DNA of 64,000 bases from Vanilla planifolia (lineage: Eukaryota; Streptophyta; Magnoliopsida; Asparagales; Orchidaceae). Positions within the stretch are counted from its first letter, which is position 1. Each line of letters opens with the position of its first letter. Of the stretch, positions 38,000-51,249 are shown in pieces. The translations under genes and the position numbers were made by a program. The DNA is taken from contig CM043874.1 in NCBI GenBank assembly GCA_023846275.1, forward strand, positions 30,849,630 through 30,913,629. The letters are read 5' to 3'. The notes under the pieces are model-generated. The model did not search any database and was not told the DNA's origin. It saw only the letters and a program-made list of their open reading frames with translations.

Positions 38000-38420
38000 T
38001 TTATCTAAGTGATAAGATTTCTTGATAATGGTAGCTCCATGACACCACAATGATTAATTCAATTAGAGAATTCTCAAATGGCTTCTAGTTTGAGAGTGAA
38101 GTGTCCCTTGTACTCATCTAGGGATGTCACTACATTGAAGTATCATCTATTAGCCATGACACGTTGGTAGCCTCTAAATTTGATAGAAACTTTGTTAGAG
38201 AACTCTTCTATTCGTAAATGAGCTCTTAGTATATACAAATGAATAATATGCAAAATTATTCTAATCTTAGTGCTTTACTAATAGGTATATGAATTGCTCA
38301 TTGTCTAGTATGACTAGTAGGAAAATTCAATTTTCCAAAGGACCCAAAGCTTGTTTGATTTGTCACCTTTATAGAATTCAAAATTTGGATTCTTAGCAAG
38401 GTGGTACATTTGGTTTTTAT
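38000..38420 (-). pseudogene. LINE C endonuclease fragment
   Basis: The minus strand between about 38420 and 38000 gives pieces comparable to 'VYTKSSFTNRRVLWQSF' and then a degenerate 'LIDDTSM...LDEYKGHF', which corresponds to the endonuclease GDFN block. The reading frame changes several times. The assignment rests on order and position before the reverse transcriptase. Confidence 0.5.
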
Positions 38421-38800
38421 GTTCTATGGGTTCAATTGATGCAATTAGAAGGATCTTCTATGATTTAGTTATTTAGTTGAGATGGCTAACTAATCTTTTG
38501 TTCACCACTTTCCTTATTTTTCATGAGAGGATTTTAGACATTATGATTTAAATTTTCTATAATTTGCATATTCCAAGAGCTTTTAGGACTACCTCTAAGA
38601 CTAATTGGCTTGTTTAAATCCTTTTAATGTTTTTTCTTAGCCTTTTAGTTTAAGACATGTGTGAAATTTTCCTCATTGAAGTGCAAAAAATGAGCCAATG
38701 GCTCTTTTTTGGAGCTCACTAAATTTCTTAAATGATTGGAGATCATCCTCTTGTTGGGATTTATCTTAGCTTGCTTTAAAATAAATTACTAAGACATTTT

Positions 38801-39411
38801 GCCAACATTCTTTTTATGATTTCGTAAGTATGCTGTAATTGTCCATAATTTGGTGGGTCAAAACCATTGCTTATATATTAAAACATATCAAAATATTATA
38901 TGCATGCATATTACAATAAACCTTAGTACCACTACCTCAAAAACAAAGCCATAGCATACAAGATATAATGTTAACTATAACAATTCAACAACAAGCCACT
39001 TAGCTCACATGGAATTCTGATCACTTTTTCTTTATGTACTTATTACAAGACCCATAATGTAACAAAATGAACTTTATAAAGCTAAATAGATGAATTCTAC
39101 AAATCAATATCCGAATAAAATATGATAATAACTAATAATAAAAAACATAATAACTCCCGCAATACTCATTAGTAAATATTATTAAAAATAAACATTAACA
39201 TGCATATATTGTACATATGAATGAATAGATATTTTATACTTCTTACATAAATAACATATGACCTTTAATAATCATACTTTATTCATTTTTTTAACTATAT
39301 CTCATGCTTGTTTCTTATTGTCACCATAGTTGGGCTTAGATTTTTCCAAAATACTATTATTCGATTTCCATAATTGCATCACATCTTAAAATCAACCCAT
39401 AGGCTTATCAT
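38801..39411. other. AT-rich spacer, nothing recognised
   Basis: No gene, RNA or repeat end is seen between LINE C and the Copia LTR remnant. Confidence 0.4.
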
Positions 39412-41060
39412 TGTTGGTGTTGAACCCTATCAACCTAAAGGAAATTTATTGTTTTGATAATAATAAATCATTTAAGTGTCTAACATGTGATTTAACTTTT
39501 CTAATTAGTGTGTTACAAGTTAATCCAAAAGATAGGTAGTTGAAGTGGATGCTTAACCATGGTTGGATGGATCAAGCCTTGAACAATCAAGTTAAGATAT
39601 TTAAAATCTAAGGAAGACATGTCATTCTATAACTCAAGCAAACAAAAAGGTGTAAACATGTATCTTACAAGTTATAAAGGTTTATATCTCTTAGAACATA
39701 TTTAAGGATTACAATAAAGTTACCTACTATACACAACAATTTTAATTCATTCACATAAAGCATTTGCACTTCATTTAAAAATTGTTCTTAAATAGCTAAA
39801 TCTATTAAGACATGCACTTAATCCTCTTAAAGTTAAATCAATAATTGGCATGAGTTTATATTAAGTGATAAATTAGGAATAATGGCTTTTGTGTTGGCAA
39901 TTTAAGACTTAAAAAATAGTTAAAATGGTCTTAATTGTATAGTTCAAAGATTAATTTGTATGGTACGATCAGCTTGGTGTAAAGTAGATGATTGAGTGAA
40001 CAAATTATTCAATTTTCTTTATAGTAGTACTTTATGCGTAATGATTAATGAAATACATAATGTTCAAGTGAAGCATTACATCTACACTATTTCAAAACTT
40101 TCATATGACATTATAATTTGTACAATAAAGTATAATAAGTTAAAGACACTTATTTATAATATATGAGTAGAAACTTTAAAGCTTCATATGATACATTAAC
40201 ATTATAATGGAAAACATGATTAGTTTAATATATAAGCATTGAATAGTATAATATGAACACAGTGAAAATCAGGTAATGATTATTTTAGAAATACTTTAAA
40301 TATAAAATTAGTCATTGAAAGTTGTAACTTCTTTTAGTAGGTCATATATATTGTAAAGTATATGTAAAAACTTTTAAACATTTGAAATATGATGAAGAAA
40401 AGATAAGAAAAAAAATAAGGAATTAAGAGAAATCTATTATAGTAATCTATTATGATATGTGTGAGAGTATCTTGGTAAAGGTAAAAGAACTTTATTTTAA
40501 TATTGTTCCAATTAAGGGAAAGAGAGAAAGAAACTCATGCTAAACATTACATATCATTTTTCATCACAAGCTTTCAATCTAAGTTGTAACTCTTCTTTGG
40601 TAATCCATTAAATTAATTATAATTTCACCTATATTTTTAGTTCACAACTAAGTTAGATTGTACTGTACATTTGGTCCTTATAAGTATGTGTTTCCTAGTT
40701 GTGCTCTTTAATGTTTAATGTGAAGAAATTTTGCTAAGCTCCCTATTGTTTAGTGTGGATTGGTAATGGGTTGTGGTTGATCAAAACAAAACCATAATTT
40801 GTACTTAGGTTTCTACACCTAGTTATAATAAAGGACTAATTTAATTTAGTGATGCTTAAGCTTCTTACTTGAGGGTGGATGTGAGCTTGACATTAAGTTG
40901 AACCACCAAAAAGTCCCTTATCTCCTTTACTTGTTCGTCATTACTTCTTGTATTTAATACAACACATAAGCGCAGTTGCAACAACTTAAAATTTTATTAT
41001 ATATAATACAATGTAAAGAATAAGATTAAGTTTACAAGGTTTTTTTATATATAGTTGTTG
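39412..41060 (+). repeat. Copia LTR remnant, probably solo or truncated
   Basis: It starts TGTTGGTGTTGAACCC, a common start for plant Ty1/Copia LTRs. Its 40740-40960 part (the region around 'ttctacacctagttataataaagga' and 'cttacttgaggg') is clearly similar to 49420-49590 and 62270-62460 of the large Copia element, in the same order and orientation. Similarity fades after about 41060, and no primer site or gag follows. It is therefore an orphan LTR of a related family. Confidence 0.6.
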
Positions 41061-41099
41061 CAATAAATTTTGAGTTGCAATAAATTTTGAGATATGATG

Positions 41100-43080
41100 T
41101 ACTTTAATTAAAATATTATAAATTGATACAATCTTAAGAAGCATGTCACATAATCAAATGAAGTAAAAAAGTGTTGAGTTGAAATTGATAGATTTAAACT
41201 AAGGAAATTGTTGTTGGGTATAATTATAAAATATAATGGATCCAATCATAATATAGAATTTGCTTTAGCTAGTTTGGAACAATGGATTGCATTAGACTAT
41301 TAAGGCATTATACTTTAATTTATAGAATTATAATAAGATACGATACAACTTAATGTATGATGAGTTATAATTTGATAAGGTTAGAGCTAGGATGTTGATT
41401 GTATTGCACGATGGATCTAATCGTATTGTTTGATTAATTAAATCATACTATACAACTTTGGTGGGTTAGAAAGTTGGATGGATCAGACAAGTTTGATATA
41501 TAAGGAGTGGTATTGATCATACTATATAACGAGTCAATTTATTTTAGGATCAAGTGGAGGCCTAAGATGGGGTTGGATTAAACAATTTAATACTTAAGAA
41601 GAATATTAATGGTATCATATGATGGAAAAACGACATAGTATGATGTTTTAAGATTAGAATGGATAATTTATATTATTATTTAGGCTATGTAAATTAAGAA
41701 AATAATTAATTTATATATATATATATTATATAGGATTATATATTAATTCATATTCATACATGAAATTAATTATAGGAAATCTTAAAGAAGAGGAGAATGG
41801 TTAAGAAATTGGCATATAGGATCAAATAGATAAATATGATAATTATGGTATAAATAAAATAATAAATTTATTTATATCTTTAGTGGAGTTAATTGTGATA
41901 ATATTACTTATTTTTGACACTTGTATATAACATGATTATTTGGCATTCTATTCATATATTATTCATTCTTAACTGGCTTACATGAAAATAAAGATATTTA
42001 TATGAATATTTTTACATAATGGGATAACTTTATATACTCAATAGTTAAGGAAATAATTTGATAGTTGGATCTAGCATGGCTATTTAATAACAAGAAAAAT
42101 GAATTATAATAATTAATTTTTTTGCCAAAATATTTTATTCATTATTTTTTAAGGTTAGAATACCCTTACAAGTGACATTTCCTCATCTATTTAGATAAGG
42201 ATGCCCTTAGGGTTAGGATACCCTTATATATAAGTATATATTGAGTCACTTCTATTTTATGAATAATGGCTAAGGTTAGGATGCCCTTTATTTCATTGGA
42301 AGTCAATCAAGATCATATGATTATTAATTATTTGGGTTGAGAGAATAATGATATTAAAGAAAATTAGGCTTTATAAAACATAATATATATGAAACTAGAA
42401 ATAAAAGAACAAATAAAAAATATATGTTCATATTGTTTATAGTTTATTTAATATTATAGATTCTATAGTATCTCTTATATCATAATTTAATCTTTTATAG
42501 GTATTTATTATTTCTTATTATGGCATCATTTTACAAAAAGATATTATGTTATAGTATTTTCATATTTTGTTATCTTATATGACTTATGTATTAAGCCTTT
42601 TAGAGACTCATTATTATTTAAATCATAGGAAAAACATTTATTATACCAAGAGATGAAAACTTGGATATCATGGATGAGGATATTGTTTATTAATTGGTTG
42701 ATTGGGTATGTTATCATTTATAGTATATAATATGATATTTTAGGGTTTATAGTTTTATGTATATATGAATATTATATAGTTATTACTATTTTGTGTTTGG
42801 TGTAACTATATTTGAGATCTTATAATTAATAATTTATGCTATAAAGGTTTCATTTATACGATATTACATGATGGTTATTGGTATTGGACGAATTTTAATT
42901 TTTGTTTCGCTATCAAGTCTTTATTTAAGGTTTTATTTGTCTTCATATATGATGTTATTTACTTTTAAACTTGAGTTTCATTTAGCAACAAAAGTGCATT
43001 ATCTTATGAAGCATATCAAGGGATGTAACTTATTCATTATAAGAACTTGAAGTTTCATTTAGTGTATTGACTTAAAACAA
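41100..43080 (+). repeat. LTR-like fossil repeat, plus orientation
   Basis: The block at 42150-42420, with repeated 'ttaggatacccttat'-type words followed by 'aaaattaggc', resembles 4200-4540 in the LTR-like unit near the window start. The first part (41200-41650) is rich in ATCATA/TATGAT-type words. It is probably another old Gypsy LTR of the same set. Ends are uncertain. Confidence 0.35.
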
Positions 43081-43099
43081 GAATTTTAAATAAACTTGA

Positions 43100-44180
43100 A
43101 AACAAACTTCTTTACTAATTCTTTCCCCTCTCAATGTGCCTCTCATTCCCAACAATTTCCTAGCGACAACAATCATAGCATTTCTTAAGCATAAATCTAG
43201 GCAAAGAATTTAGAACTCAAAATGTCTTAAAAAAAATCTCCAATCTAATATATAGAATATTTAAAAAAATCACTATATTTCCTAGAGATTTGTAGAAAGC
43301 TCAACCTACACTTGGAATCAAAATGCCCACATTGTCTAAGTGAGGATTCACTAGATCATGCATTTGTAAGTTGCTAGATAGCCAACAAAGTATGGTCTAC
43401 CTTCCTTAATGTTCTAAACATCTAGCAAGCTAATATTACAAGGATAAAAACATTACGATCGTACTGATGGAGGCTTGGAAATAATCATTTCATTAGAGAT
43501 GAGGTCCTTCATATTGTCTCGCCAATCATCTGCTAGAAAATCTAAAAAGCTAGAAATCTAAAAATTATTGAGGAAATCAACCAATAACTAAACAACATTA
43601 TCCACAATCTCATCTTTAAAAATTGAAATATCTTTCTTTGGTTTCTATTCATTTAGTTTCTTAATGTAGATCCTTAACTAGTTCAACTAAGTTTGGTTCC
43701 TCCCTTCTCATTCTAACAACACAAATGTTGCAATGTTATTAAATGGTCTAATCCTTCAAAAAGAATGCTTAAACTTAGTATTGACAAGTTTGTGTGTGGT
43801 AACAATGGCCCAACTAACTGTAGAGGAATTATCTATAATCACAAAAGCAAAATAGTGAAAGCTATCTCTACTTTTGTTGGCAACAAATGTATGATACAAG
43901 AAAGGAATGGTGTTATACTTAGGACTTGAATTATGCAATAGTCTAGATTTATCAAACAATATCATTGAAATGGATTTCAATGGCATTCCAAAATTGGCAC
44001 AAGGCTAGTTGAACATCCCTTGAAAGTTGCACAATATCATTTAATAAATAAAAAAAGTGTTGGGGTTGTCAATTGTACATAAGAATTTTATATACAAAGA
44101 TGGCAATGAAGTAAAAAACTACCTAGAAAAAACAATGAAAAAAAGCTCAAATTCTACCACTTGGGATTCCAAAAAACTAT
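43100..44180 (+). mobile_element. L1 LINE 3' end with RNase H, decayed (LINE D)
   Basis: This is a 5'-truncated LINE on the plus strand. LHLESKCPHCLSEDSLDHAF at about 43300-43360 is the reverse-transcriptase zinc-binding domain with its CxxC and DH residues kept. RNase H starts at about 43760 with MLKLSIDKFVCGNNGPTNCR, then IIYNHKSKIVKAISTFVGNK, and ends with IYKDGNEVKNYLEKT before a stop near 44180. The catalytic DG of the first motif is DK here. At least one frame change lies in the RNase H. It is the only L1 on this strand with good support. Confidence 0.8.
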
Positions 44181-44899
44181 AAATCACTCACAAATTGGAT
44201 GAAATTCAACACCCATACATTTGAACATCATACATGGTACAATGCATCAACATTAGTGATTTGCCCTTGCATGATGAAGAAAAATTGGGCAACTTCACTA
44301 TTTGCAAACTCTTATTATAATATAGTAAATATTATTAGATTATGTGATTCCTTTACTATTCATACTTTGATACTTTCATTCCAATATGATACTTCCCATC
44401 CTTTCATTCAACAAATATGCTAAATGTTCACAATATCACTATACACCATATCACTTAAGATACTACTCTTTAGAAAGCTATGATAATCCCTAGTTAATGT
44501 GTACACTCCATGCATGTCATTATTAATCATAAAGAGACATCATCATTCTATGATGATGCTTATAATAATTGAATTTGACATGTATGTCACGTGGATGCCT
44601 CATTGTTCATATTTGAACATCTTTACACTATGATGATGCCTCTCATTTTTACATCTGATATGTATGTTTTGTGGATGTTTGTAGTATTCATACTAGACAT
44701 CTTCATAACATGATTCAATAGATCACTCAGGTCACTGCGTATTGACATGTTATGATACTCTAGTTACTACAATAAAAAGGTATTGTGTGTGTGCTCCACT
44801 ACTGTCAAATTTGGACATGATTGTTCTATAATGAAGCCACCAATTATCACATTGAACAAATATGACATGCTACAAATGGAAGGTAATCATACACACTAG
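44181..44899. other. AT-rich spacer with repeated 'tatgtcacgtggatg'-type words
   Basis: Between about 44520 and 44710 there are two similar stretches built on 'gatgatgc', 'gacatgtatgt' and 'gtggatg'. No coding sequence is convincing. It may be the 3' UTR of LINE D or another repeat. Confidence 0.3.
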
Positions 44900-47053
44900 A
44901 AGGAGAAATAACATCTTAAAAGAGAGGTGAGTTGAGAATAAAGAGTATAAATTATTTAGAATCAAATAATACCAAATTGGTAAAAATCAAAATTTTTAAG
45001 TACTAAACTAACTATTGTTAATTTATAAGGATTTATTTATGTGTTTTAAAAGTATGAAAACTTAATAAAAATACTAAATAAATTTAAAAAATGATTAAAT
45101 TTATAAGGAAAAAAACATAAAAGAATAACCTTATTCAAGTTGTCATGATAAAAAAATAACGTGTAATGATCATTGAATTTAAAGTTGAAGAAGAATTAGA
45201 GATATTAATGATTTTAAGAATATTAAGTTGGAGAAATTATTAAAAAATACTTAATCTCACTAAAAATGTGAAATTTGGATAATGAGTACAAGTCAGAAAA
45301 AGAATTAGACAAAATTAGGTGACAAATTTTTAAAGCTCAAATTAATTAAAAAGTGCAATGAATATTTTGTTTCCTAGAGTTTGATATAATTAAACTTTTA
45401 ACATTTTCTAAAATCTAATTACTTGAACCTTAAATGAACAATGAAGGAGGCCAAGGTGATACAGAGTCCAATCAATAAAATCAAAATCCAAGCATTGGAA
45501 AGTTGAGGAGGCATCCATATTCCTCAGAGGTCTGTAACCATTTGGAGGGAGTTTAAGAGCTAGGACGAGGAGTCAATACTATGCATTTACAAAAGGAAGG
45601 TTGCAAGATAATCTAGCAATGATTTTTTTGAGAAATTTCACTAAGGCGAGAGCACAAAAGAGAGAGCAGAGGCTCTGTGTACAAAAGATCTTGGGATAAG
45701 CCAAGATAGCAATCAAGAGAAAATTAAAAAATTAGACAAAAAAGGTGCTATATAGCATTGTTAGCAACCAAGTAGAGAAGGAAGAATTCTTATTTCTACA
45801 ATAATTTTGAGATCCACATTTTGGTGAGACAACTATAAATGAAATTATGATGTGCAAGCTTTTTTATGTGAATTTATATGCATGATGGTTATTGAAGTGA
45901 CTTCATAGAGACTACATAACTAAAGATTTACATTTTGGAATATCTTGAGGATGACTATTTTTGCTAGTATTGCTATGAAAGGCTATATTATGTGAGCATG
46001 TTTTATTTATTAGTTTTAAATGAACTACTTAATTTCTTATTAACTTGAATTGAAAAAGAAAAGGAAAGAAAATGGAGTAAGAACAAAAGCTAGTGACATA
46101 TGGTTAGGCATGATTTTGAAAAGTGAACAAATAATGATTGTTTAAAGAGGCTAACTTTCTCTTCATAATAATGTATCTCTAGAAACAAGTGAATTGCTAC
46201 TTTGAATAATATGTCCCAAAAGTAAGACCACTAATCGAAATAATGTCTCTATAAGTAGCTTGAAAAGAACTATATTTAAGGCTATGTCAAATAATATGTT
46301 GTTAATAAACCCAATTTAATTTGATAAATGTTAAAAAGACCTAGCCCAAACATCAATTAAATGTGAAAAATGAAATGAGAAAAGACATGTGAAAAAGAGT
46401 TTAAAAAATTCACAAGATTTCATAAAAATTAGAATATGCTTTTAAATAAGCTTGACAAAAAGATTATTTATTTTATTTTTATCACATGTTGTTCATATGC
46501 TGATTATATGTTATAGACAAAGCACGTGGCATGACATAATAATTTATTTCTTTAAATTCATGTTACATTATTTTTCCATTGAGCTAGTGATAGCAGGCTT
46601 AACCTATTTTATATCCAAACATTTTATGTTAAGATGATACACAACACTAGACTCTTGGGGATTTGTAAGAGGGATAAACCATGAGCCATCATTCTTAGTA
46701 GTTAGACATTTTTTTATAATGTTTAACATATTATGATTACTCTTTTTACATTTTACTAGAATTAATTTTTATTAGTTGAGCTTGACATAGTGCTTGTTTC
46801 GCTTAGTATTTTCATTGTTATGTGATAACTTGTGTTTATAAAAGAAATGTGATAGTTTTGTAAATTGCTTATATTGTTATTTCCAAATAATAAAGGTTTT
46901 ATCACTTCAACTTTAGTATTAAAATTGTTTTCAAACTTGAACATGAAAATGGATTTCAAATATTTGTAGTTTAAAAAAATAGTTTTAAAAACCAAAGAAA
47001 AAGAAAAGAAACGGATGGCATGGCTTTGAACCCAAGAAAAGTAGCCATAATAG
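44900..47053 (+). repeat. Probable Gypsy 5' LTR, plus orientation
   Basis: The call rests on the tRNA-Met primer site directly after it. Inside is a less AT-rich, purine-rich part (about 45440-45730) like the leader of other LTRs here. The left end is not fixed. Little of its internal region is left, because the sequence becomes palindrome-rich repeat by 47360 and is then interrupted by the Copia element at 47814. Confidence 0.45.
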
Positions 47054-47065
47054 TGGTATTGGAGC
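47054..47065 (+). other. Primer-binding site remnant of a Gypsy element
   Basis: TGGTATTGGAGC differs from the plant tRNA-Met site TGGTATCAGAGC at two positions. It is followed by 'aattaaagtcctaaag', also typical of the bases after the site in plant Gypsy elements. It supports an LTR ending just to its left. Confidence 0.6.
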
Positions 47066-47813
47066 AATTAAAGTCCTAAAGTAAAGAATCATAGAAAATG
47101 AACAACTTATATCTCAAACTTAGAAATAATGGAACCTAAGGTGTAAAAGGTATTTTAAAAGGTCAAGTAAGCCATTCAAACATGTCTACAAACTAAGAAG
47201 TGAAATCTAAAAAGAATTAGACAACTTAAGTGATGATCATGGGTAGATATTATCGAAGGGAAATCATACATGATGCATCAACATTTGATATATTTTGTTT
47301 CTTGTTTTATATATAATATGAATTGCAACAAACCTAGGTTGGATATAGAAAATTTTTAAAAATAAAATAGTTAAGATAATATGATCGTATTGTACAATAG
47401 CTCATCATAAAGTATAATATATGAAAAAAATGACATAAGAACAAATATGGAGAGGATCATATAATATTATGTAAAGGATCATATAATGTGATTATCATGA
47501 TCATACAATATAATTATCATAATTGTATAATACAATATTCTATCTATACATTTAATTTAAGTTAAACAAAAGAGTAAGAAAATGCATAAGAAAAACATAC
47601 AATATGATAATAATGATCGTATAATGTGATAGTATGAGAAGGATTAGAACATACTTAAGATGAATAGATTGAGAAAGGTCATACAATATGAATAAGATAA
47701 ATATAAGATATGATTGTTGAAGATGATCAGATTATCCTTTGTATAAGAACTACAAACTAATTGTACAATATGAAGAGAAGTTTCATGCAATATAACAAAT
47801 TTTAGTGTAAGAT

Positions 47814-49806
47814 TGTTGAGCACCATGTAACCCATGGCAACAAGGTTTTAATGATAACAAACTATTTAAGTGATTACTCTTATGATCAAACTCATTTATC
47901 TAGTGAGCTATAAGGTGGACCATATTGTAGGTAGCAATGGTTTTGCAATAATAGTTAAACCTTGAAAAACTTTGAGCATGATGGAATCAATCACTTATGA
48001 AGGAAGATGGAAGCAATTGCTCTTGGAGTTAATTGGTTATTTGATCGAGATCACATGTAAGGAATACATCTTAGTTTACCATCTTTGAGAACTTGCAATT
48101 CACCTCATAAATATATACTATGTTTAAAAGGCCTTGGTCAAAATACTTTAGTTTTTTATTACTATAGTACATTAAGGATAAGAATACTAGTCCACAACTC
48201 TTGTAGATTTGTTAAGATAGAAAGAATTGAATTAAAGTATAGAACAAAGACAAAAGAGTGTACTAATCATATTATAAAAAAATTATTTCTAATGATGTAA
48301 TTAGGTTTGTGATGAAATAGAAATAAATTGTATAATTTGTGTCTCACTACTGCTCCATGGCAATTTGGCAGTGTGATCTATAGATTAGATGATATAATTT
48401 GCTTATAGGGGTAATATATAAGGATTGAATGGTTTGGGATCTCAAGAAATTTCTAGTTCATACAAAATTAATGAGTATAGCTTACAATGTAGTTTTATTT
48501 TGCTAGATAATATGATTTTATCAAAGGAAACATCAAGTAGAGATTAAGTGGAATAATAATATAATAGTTGAACTATTCAATGTTACTTACCAAACAGTAT
48601 GATCTATAAAAAAATTGAAGGATACTCATTCACAACTTGTAGAAGGTAATGGAAATAATTTGTATGACATGCTAATATTTTAATAAATAATATGAACATC
48701 TAAAAATTACTAATTCTTAGTATATATTAAGAAAATATGGACATTTGCATGGTATGCAAATATTCTTTTGATATGTACAAATAATTCATTATATTCAAAA
48801 TAAGAAAAATATGAGAATTCAAACAATGTAATATATCATTACTTTGTGCCATACATAGCAATAAGAAATGGAATATAAGATAGATTAATTCATAGTTCAA
48901 ACCATATGAATGAAATCAAGAATAGGTAATGATTTGTTTAAACTTGATATAAAATAAAAATTAGCTATTAAGAGTGCCATTGAGGCTTCTATTAAAGGTT
49001 GTAAAGATTCTTTGATATAAATAGAGATTAAAAAGAAACAAAATAAGAGAGATAATGAAGAAAAAAGGGATAAGAAAACATTTATTATTGCTAATTAGAA
49101 AAGGATATACAACTTTGGTGATCTAAGTGTGTGAGAATAACAACAATAGTGATATCTTTTAGTGTAATACTAGTTCTTAATGAAGAAAGAATTTAAGTAA
49201 ATCATTATACATCCTCATTCACCATAGGCTCTCAAATTTTTGGTATCATTGGATTGTTATTCTAAAAGATTTTTTTATTGTATTAGAATATCTATCTCAT
49301 TTGTGTTGAGCTTCTACTTTGTAATTATTCTTGTAATTTTGTATCTTTTGGTCTAGTTGTGAGCTGTGGATGTGTGTAACATTTTGGTTGTAGTTGAGCT
49401 AGATAAACCTCAAATTGTTAGGTTGTAGGTGATCCTAAAACTCCTTAGCTATAAGTGGGTTTTTCCACCCAATTATGGCAAAGGAGTGTTTTATTTTAGT
49501 GTTATTCAAACTTATTACTTGGGCGAGGATGAAGGCTTAAAGTTAGGTTAAATCACCTGAAATTTGTCTCCTTTACACTCAATTTTCTTGTAGTTTAATC
49601 TTATCTTATATAATTATCTCAATGAATATTTAAGAATTTTTTTATATAACTATCTTGTAACTTTAACAAAAAATTGAATTGGTGTATATTACTTCAAAGT
49701 AAGTTTTAAAAGGTTTAACTTATTCTTAAACAAGTGAAAGTATTTTCTTTTATCTGTGCATCATCAATTCACTACCCCCTATTAATGGGCCATCTTGGGA
49801 TCAACA
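47814..49806 (+). repeat. Copia 5' LTR
   Basis: It starts TGTTGAGCACC and ends GGGATCAACA. From 47998 on it is alignable with the 3' copy from about 60795, for example the shared 'gaaggaagatggaagcaa' and 'cacctcataaa' blocks. The part at 49420-49590 is also shared with the orphan LTR at 39412. It contains many ATCATA/TATGAT-like words between 48350 and 48900. Confidence 0.7.
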
Positions 49807-49808
49807 TG

Positions 49809-49820
49809 TGTTATCAGAGT
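49809..49820 (+). other. Copia primer-binding site remnant
   Basis: TGTTATCAGAGT, two bases after the LTR end, differs at two positions from the plant tRNA-Met site TGGTATCAGAGC. It fixes the 5' LTR and the element's direction. Confidence 0.7.
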
Positions 49821-49899
49821 GAACTTCTCTCTTATAAGGCTTTACATACTTGAGTAGATCCTTTTTGGAACACCTCTTTGAATTTGACTCGTTGATTAT

Positions 49900-50200
49900 T
49901 TCAATAGCATAGAGAACTCTCTTATGTTTCTTGGAACCAACTTTGAGAAGTGAAAGATTAATTTCAAATCTTTTGTGAAAGCTATTATTGTAAGTGTTTT
50001 GGGATTATTTAAAAAGTGGTATGTTGTTCCCAACTATGATATCAATGATAATAAATTGAGGTTAACACAACTAAATAACCAAGGTTTGAATGTTCTTTAT
50101 TGTCCATATACGAAATATGCATTAAACTCTCTGTCTTTAACTGTTACTTTGAGGTTATGAATGAGGAGAAGCTCGAAGGAAAGAACATTTTTTAATCTCA
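49900..50200 (+). pseudogene. Copia gag remnant
   Basis: The plus-strand frame contains QLNNQGLNVLYCPYTKYALN near 50070-50130. This resembles the Copia gag (UBN2-type) motif 'LNxKALNxLxCALxxxEFNRVS'. It lies at the expected distance after the primer site. Only this portion is readable. Confidence 0.5.
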
Positions 50201-51249
50201 ATTTACGAAAATGGCATATCTAGGTAAGATCTCACCAAGGTTCACTTATTAATCATATGTATATAGAAAGAAATACATTTTGTAAGAATTAGGTTATCAT
50301 AATAAGAGATGGAGACCATTATTGTTCTAACTATATAGAGCATGTGAAATAGTTGTTTAGATCATCTAGTATAAGCCTATAGTAGAAGCTATTGAGAGGT
50401 TTTTTATTAGGTGACCATGGTCAACATAATGAACATTCTGGTATGACCCATATATCGAATAATATGATGGGTAGATATTTTTACCTAAGTTTGTTTGTTC
50501 AATTGCTAATTAAAATTATAAAGTAGAGGCCTAATAATGTTACGACACTTATATCAAATAGTACAATAGTAGTAGAAAATATGAACTGTGACTATCTGTA
50601 CATATATTGTAGAAGCATGATATGTATATAAGACTAGTGCACTATTGCATAGATCTTGAATGGTACTTGTACAATTATATTATAAGAAGATTATGATCAA
50701 AGTTATTTTACTATGTACATATAATACCTATCATAAAATTATGAAAGGAAGAAACATCTAGTATGATAGGGGGCAATGTCAATGTACATTAAATGACATA
50801 TTAAATGAGTATGAAACATATATTGGCTTTACACAATACATTTTTTGATGACTTAATAGAGATTGACTATATGATTCATTATCCAACTAATATTAGACAT
50901 CAATCATACAATACAATATGAGATAACATATCATACAATATGAAATTAAAAGTATAACAATGACATGTATAGTATAGTAAAAAAATAAGAATTTGAATAA
51001 TATAATTATCTGATAAATTGATTTATTATGGATTGGTTGTTCTATCCATATTACAACACGTTGATTGTTTAGGTTATGCTAGTCTATAGTAATATTGGAC
51101 TATATGGTCATAGTAATGCAATGGTCTAACCATTATAAACCCTCAACCATACAGTTGGATAGGGTCGATCATACTATAAAATATAATGTTAGTAATGAAA
51201 AAGGGGATGATTTGTTAAGAATAGCTTTTGGAAAGTACTTTCATAACAA

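Larger units (their letters stand above)
34760..38800 (-). mobile_element. L1 LINE with RNase H domain, decayed (LINE C)
   Basis: This is a second non-LTR element on the minus strand. In its direction it has an ORF1 tail (about 38800-38500), endonuclease (about 38400-38000), reverse transcriptase (about 37300-36000) and RNase H (about 35200-34800). It matches LINE A in plan and in RNase H presence but is clearly diverged from it. Stops and shifts are frequent. Neither a clean poly(A) nor a target duplication was located, so the limits are approximate. Confidence 0.8.

Noticed and set aside
44199-44423. 74-codon plus-strand frame after LINE D
   Set aside because: It begins just after the RNase H stop in LINE 3' UTR-like DNA and has no known motif.
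46762-47067. 101-codon minus-strand frame
   Set aside because: It overlaps a probable Gypsy LTR end and primer site on the other strand. The translation is low-complexity and Phe/Asn/Ser-rich.
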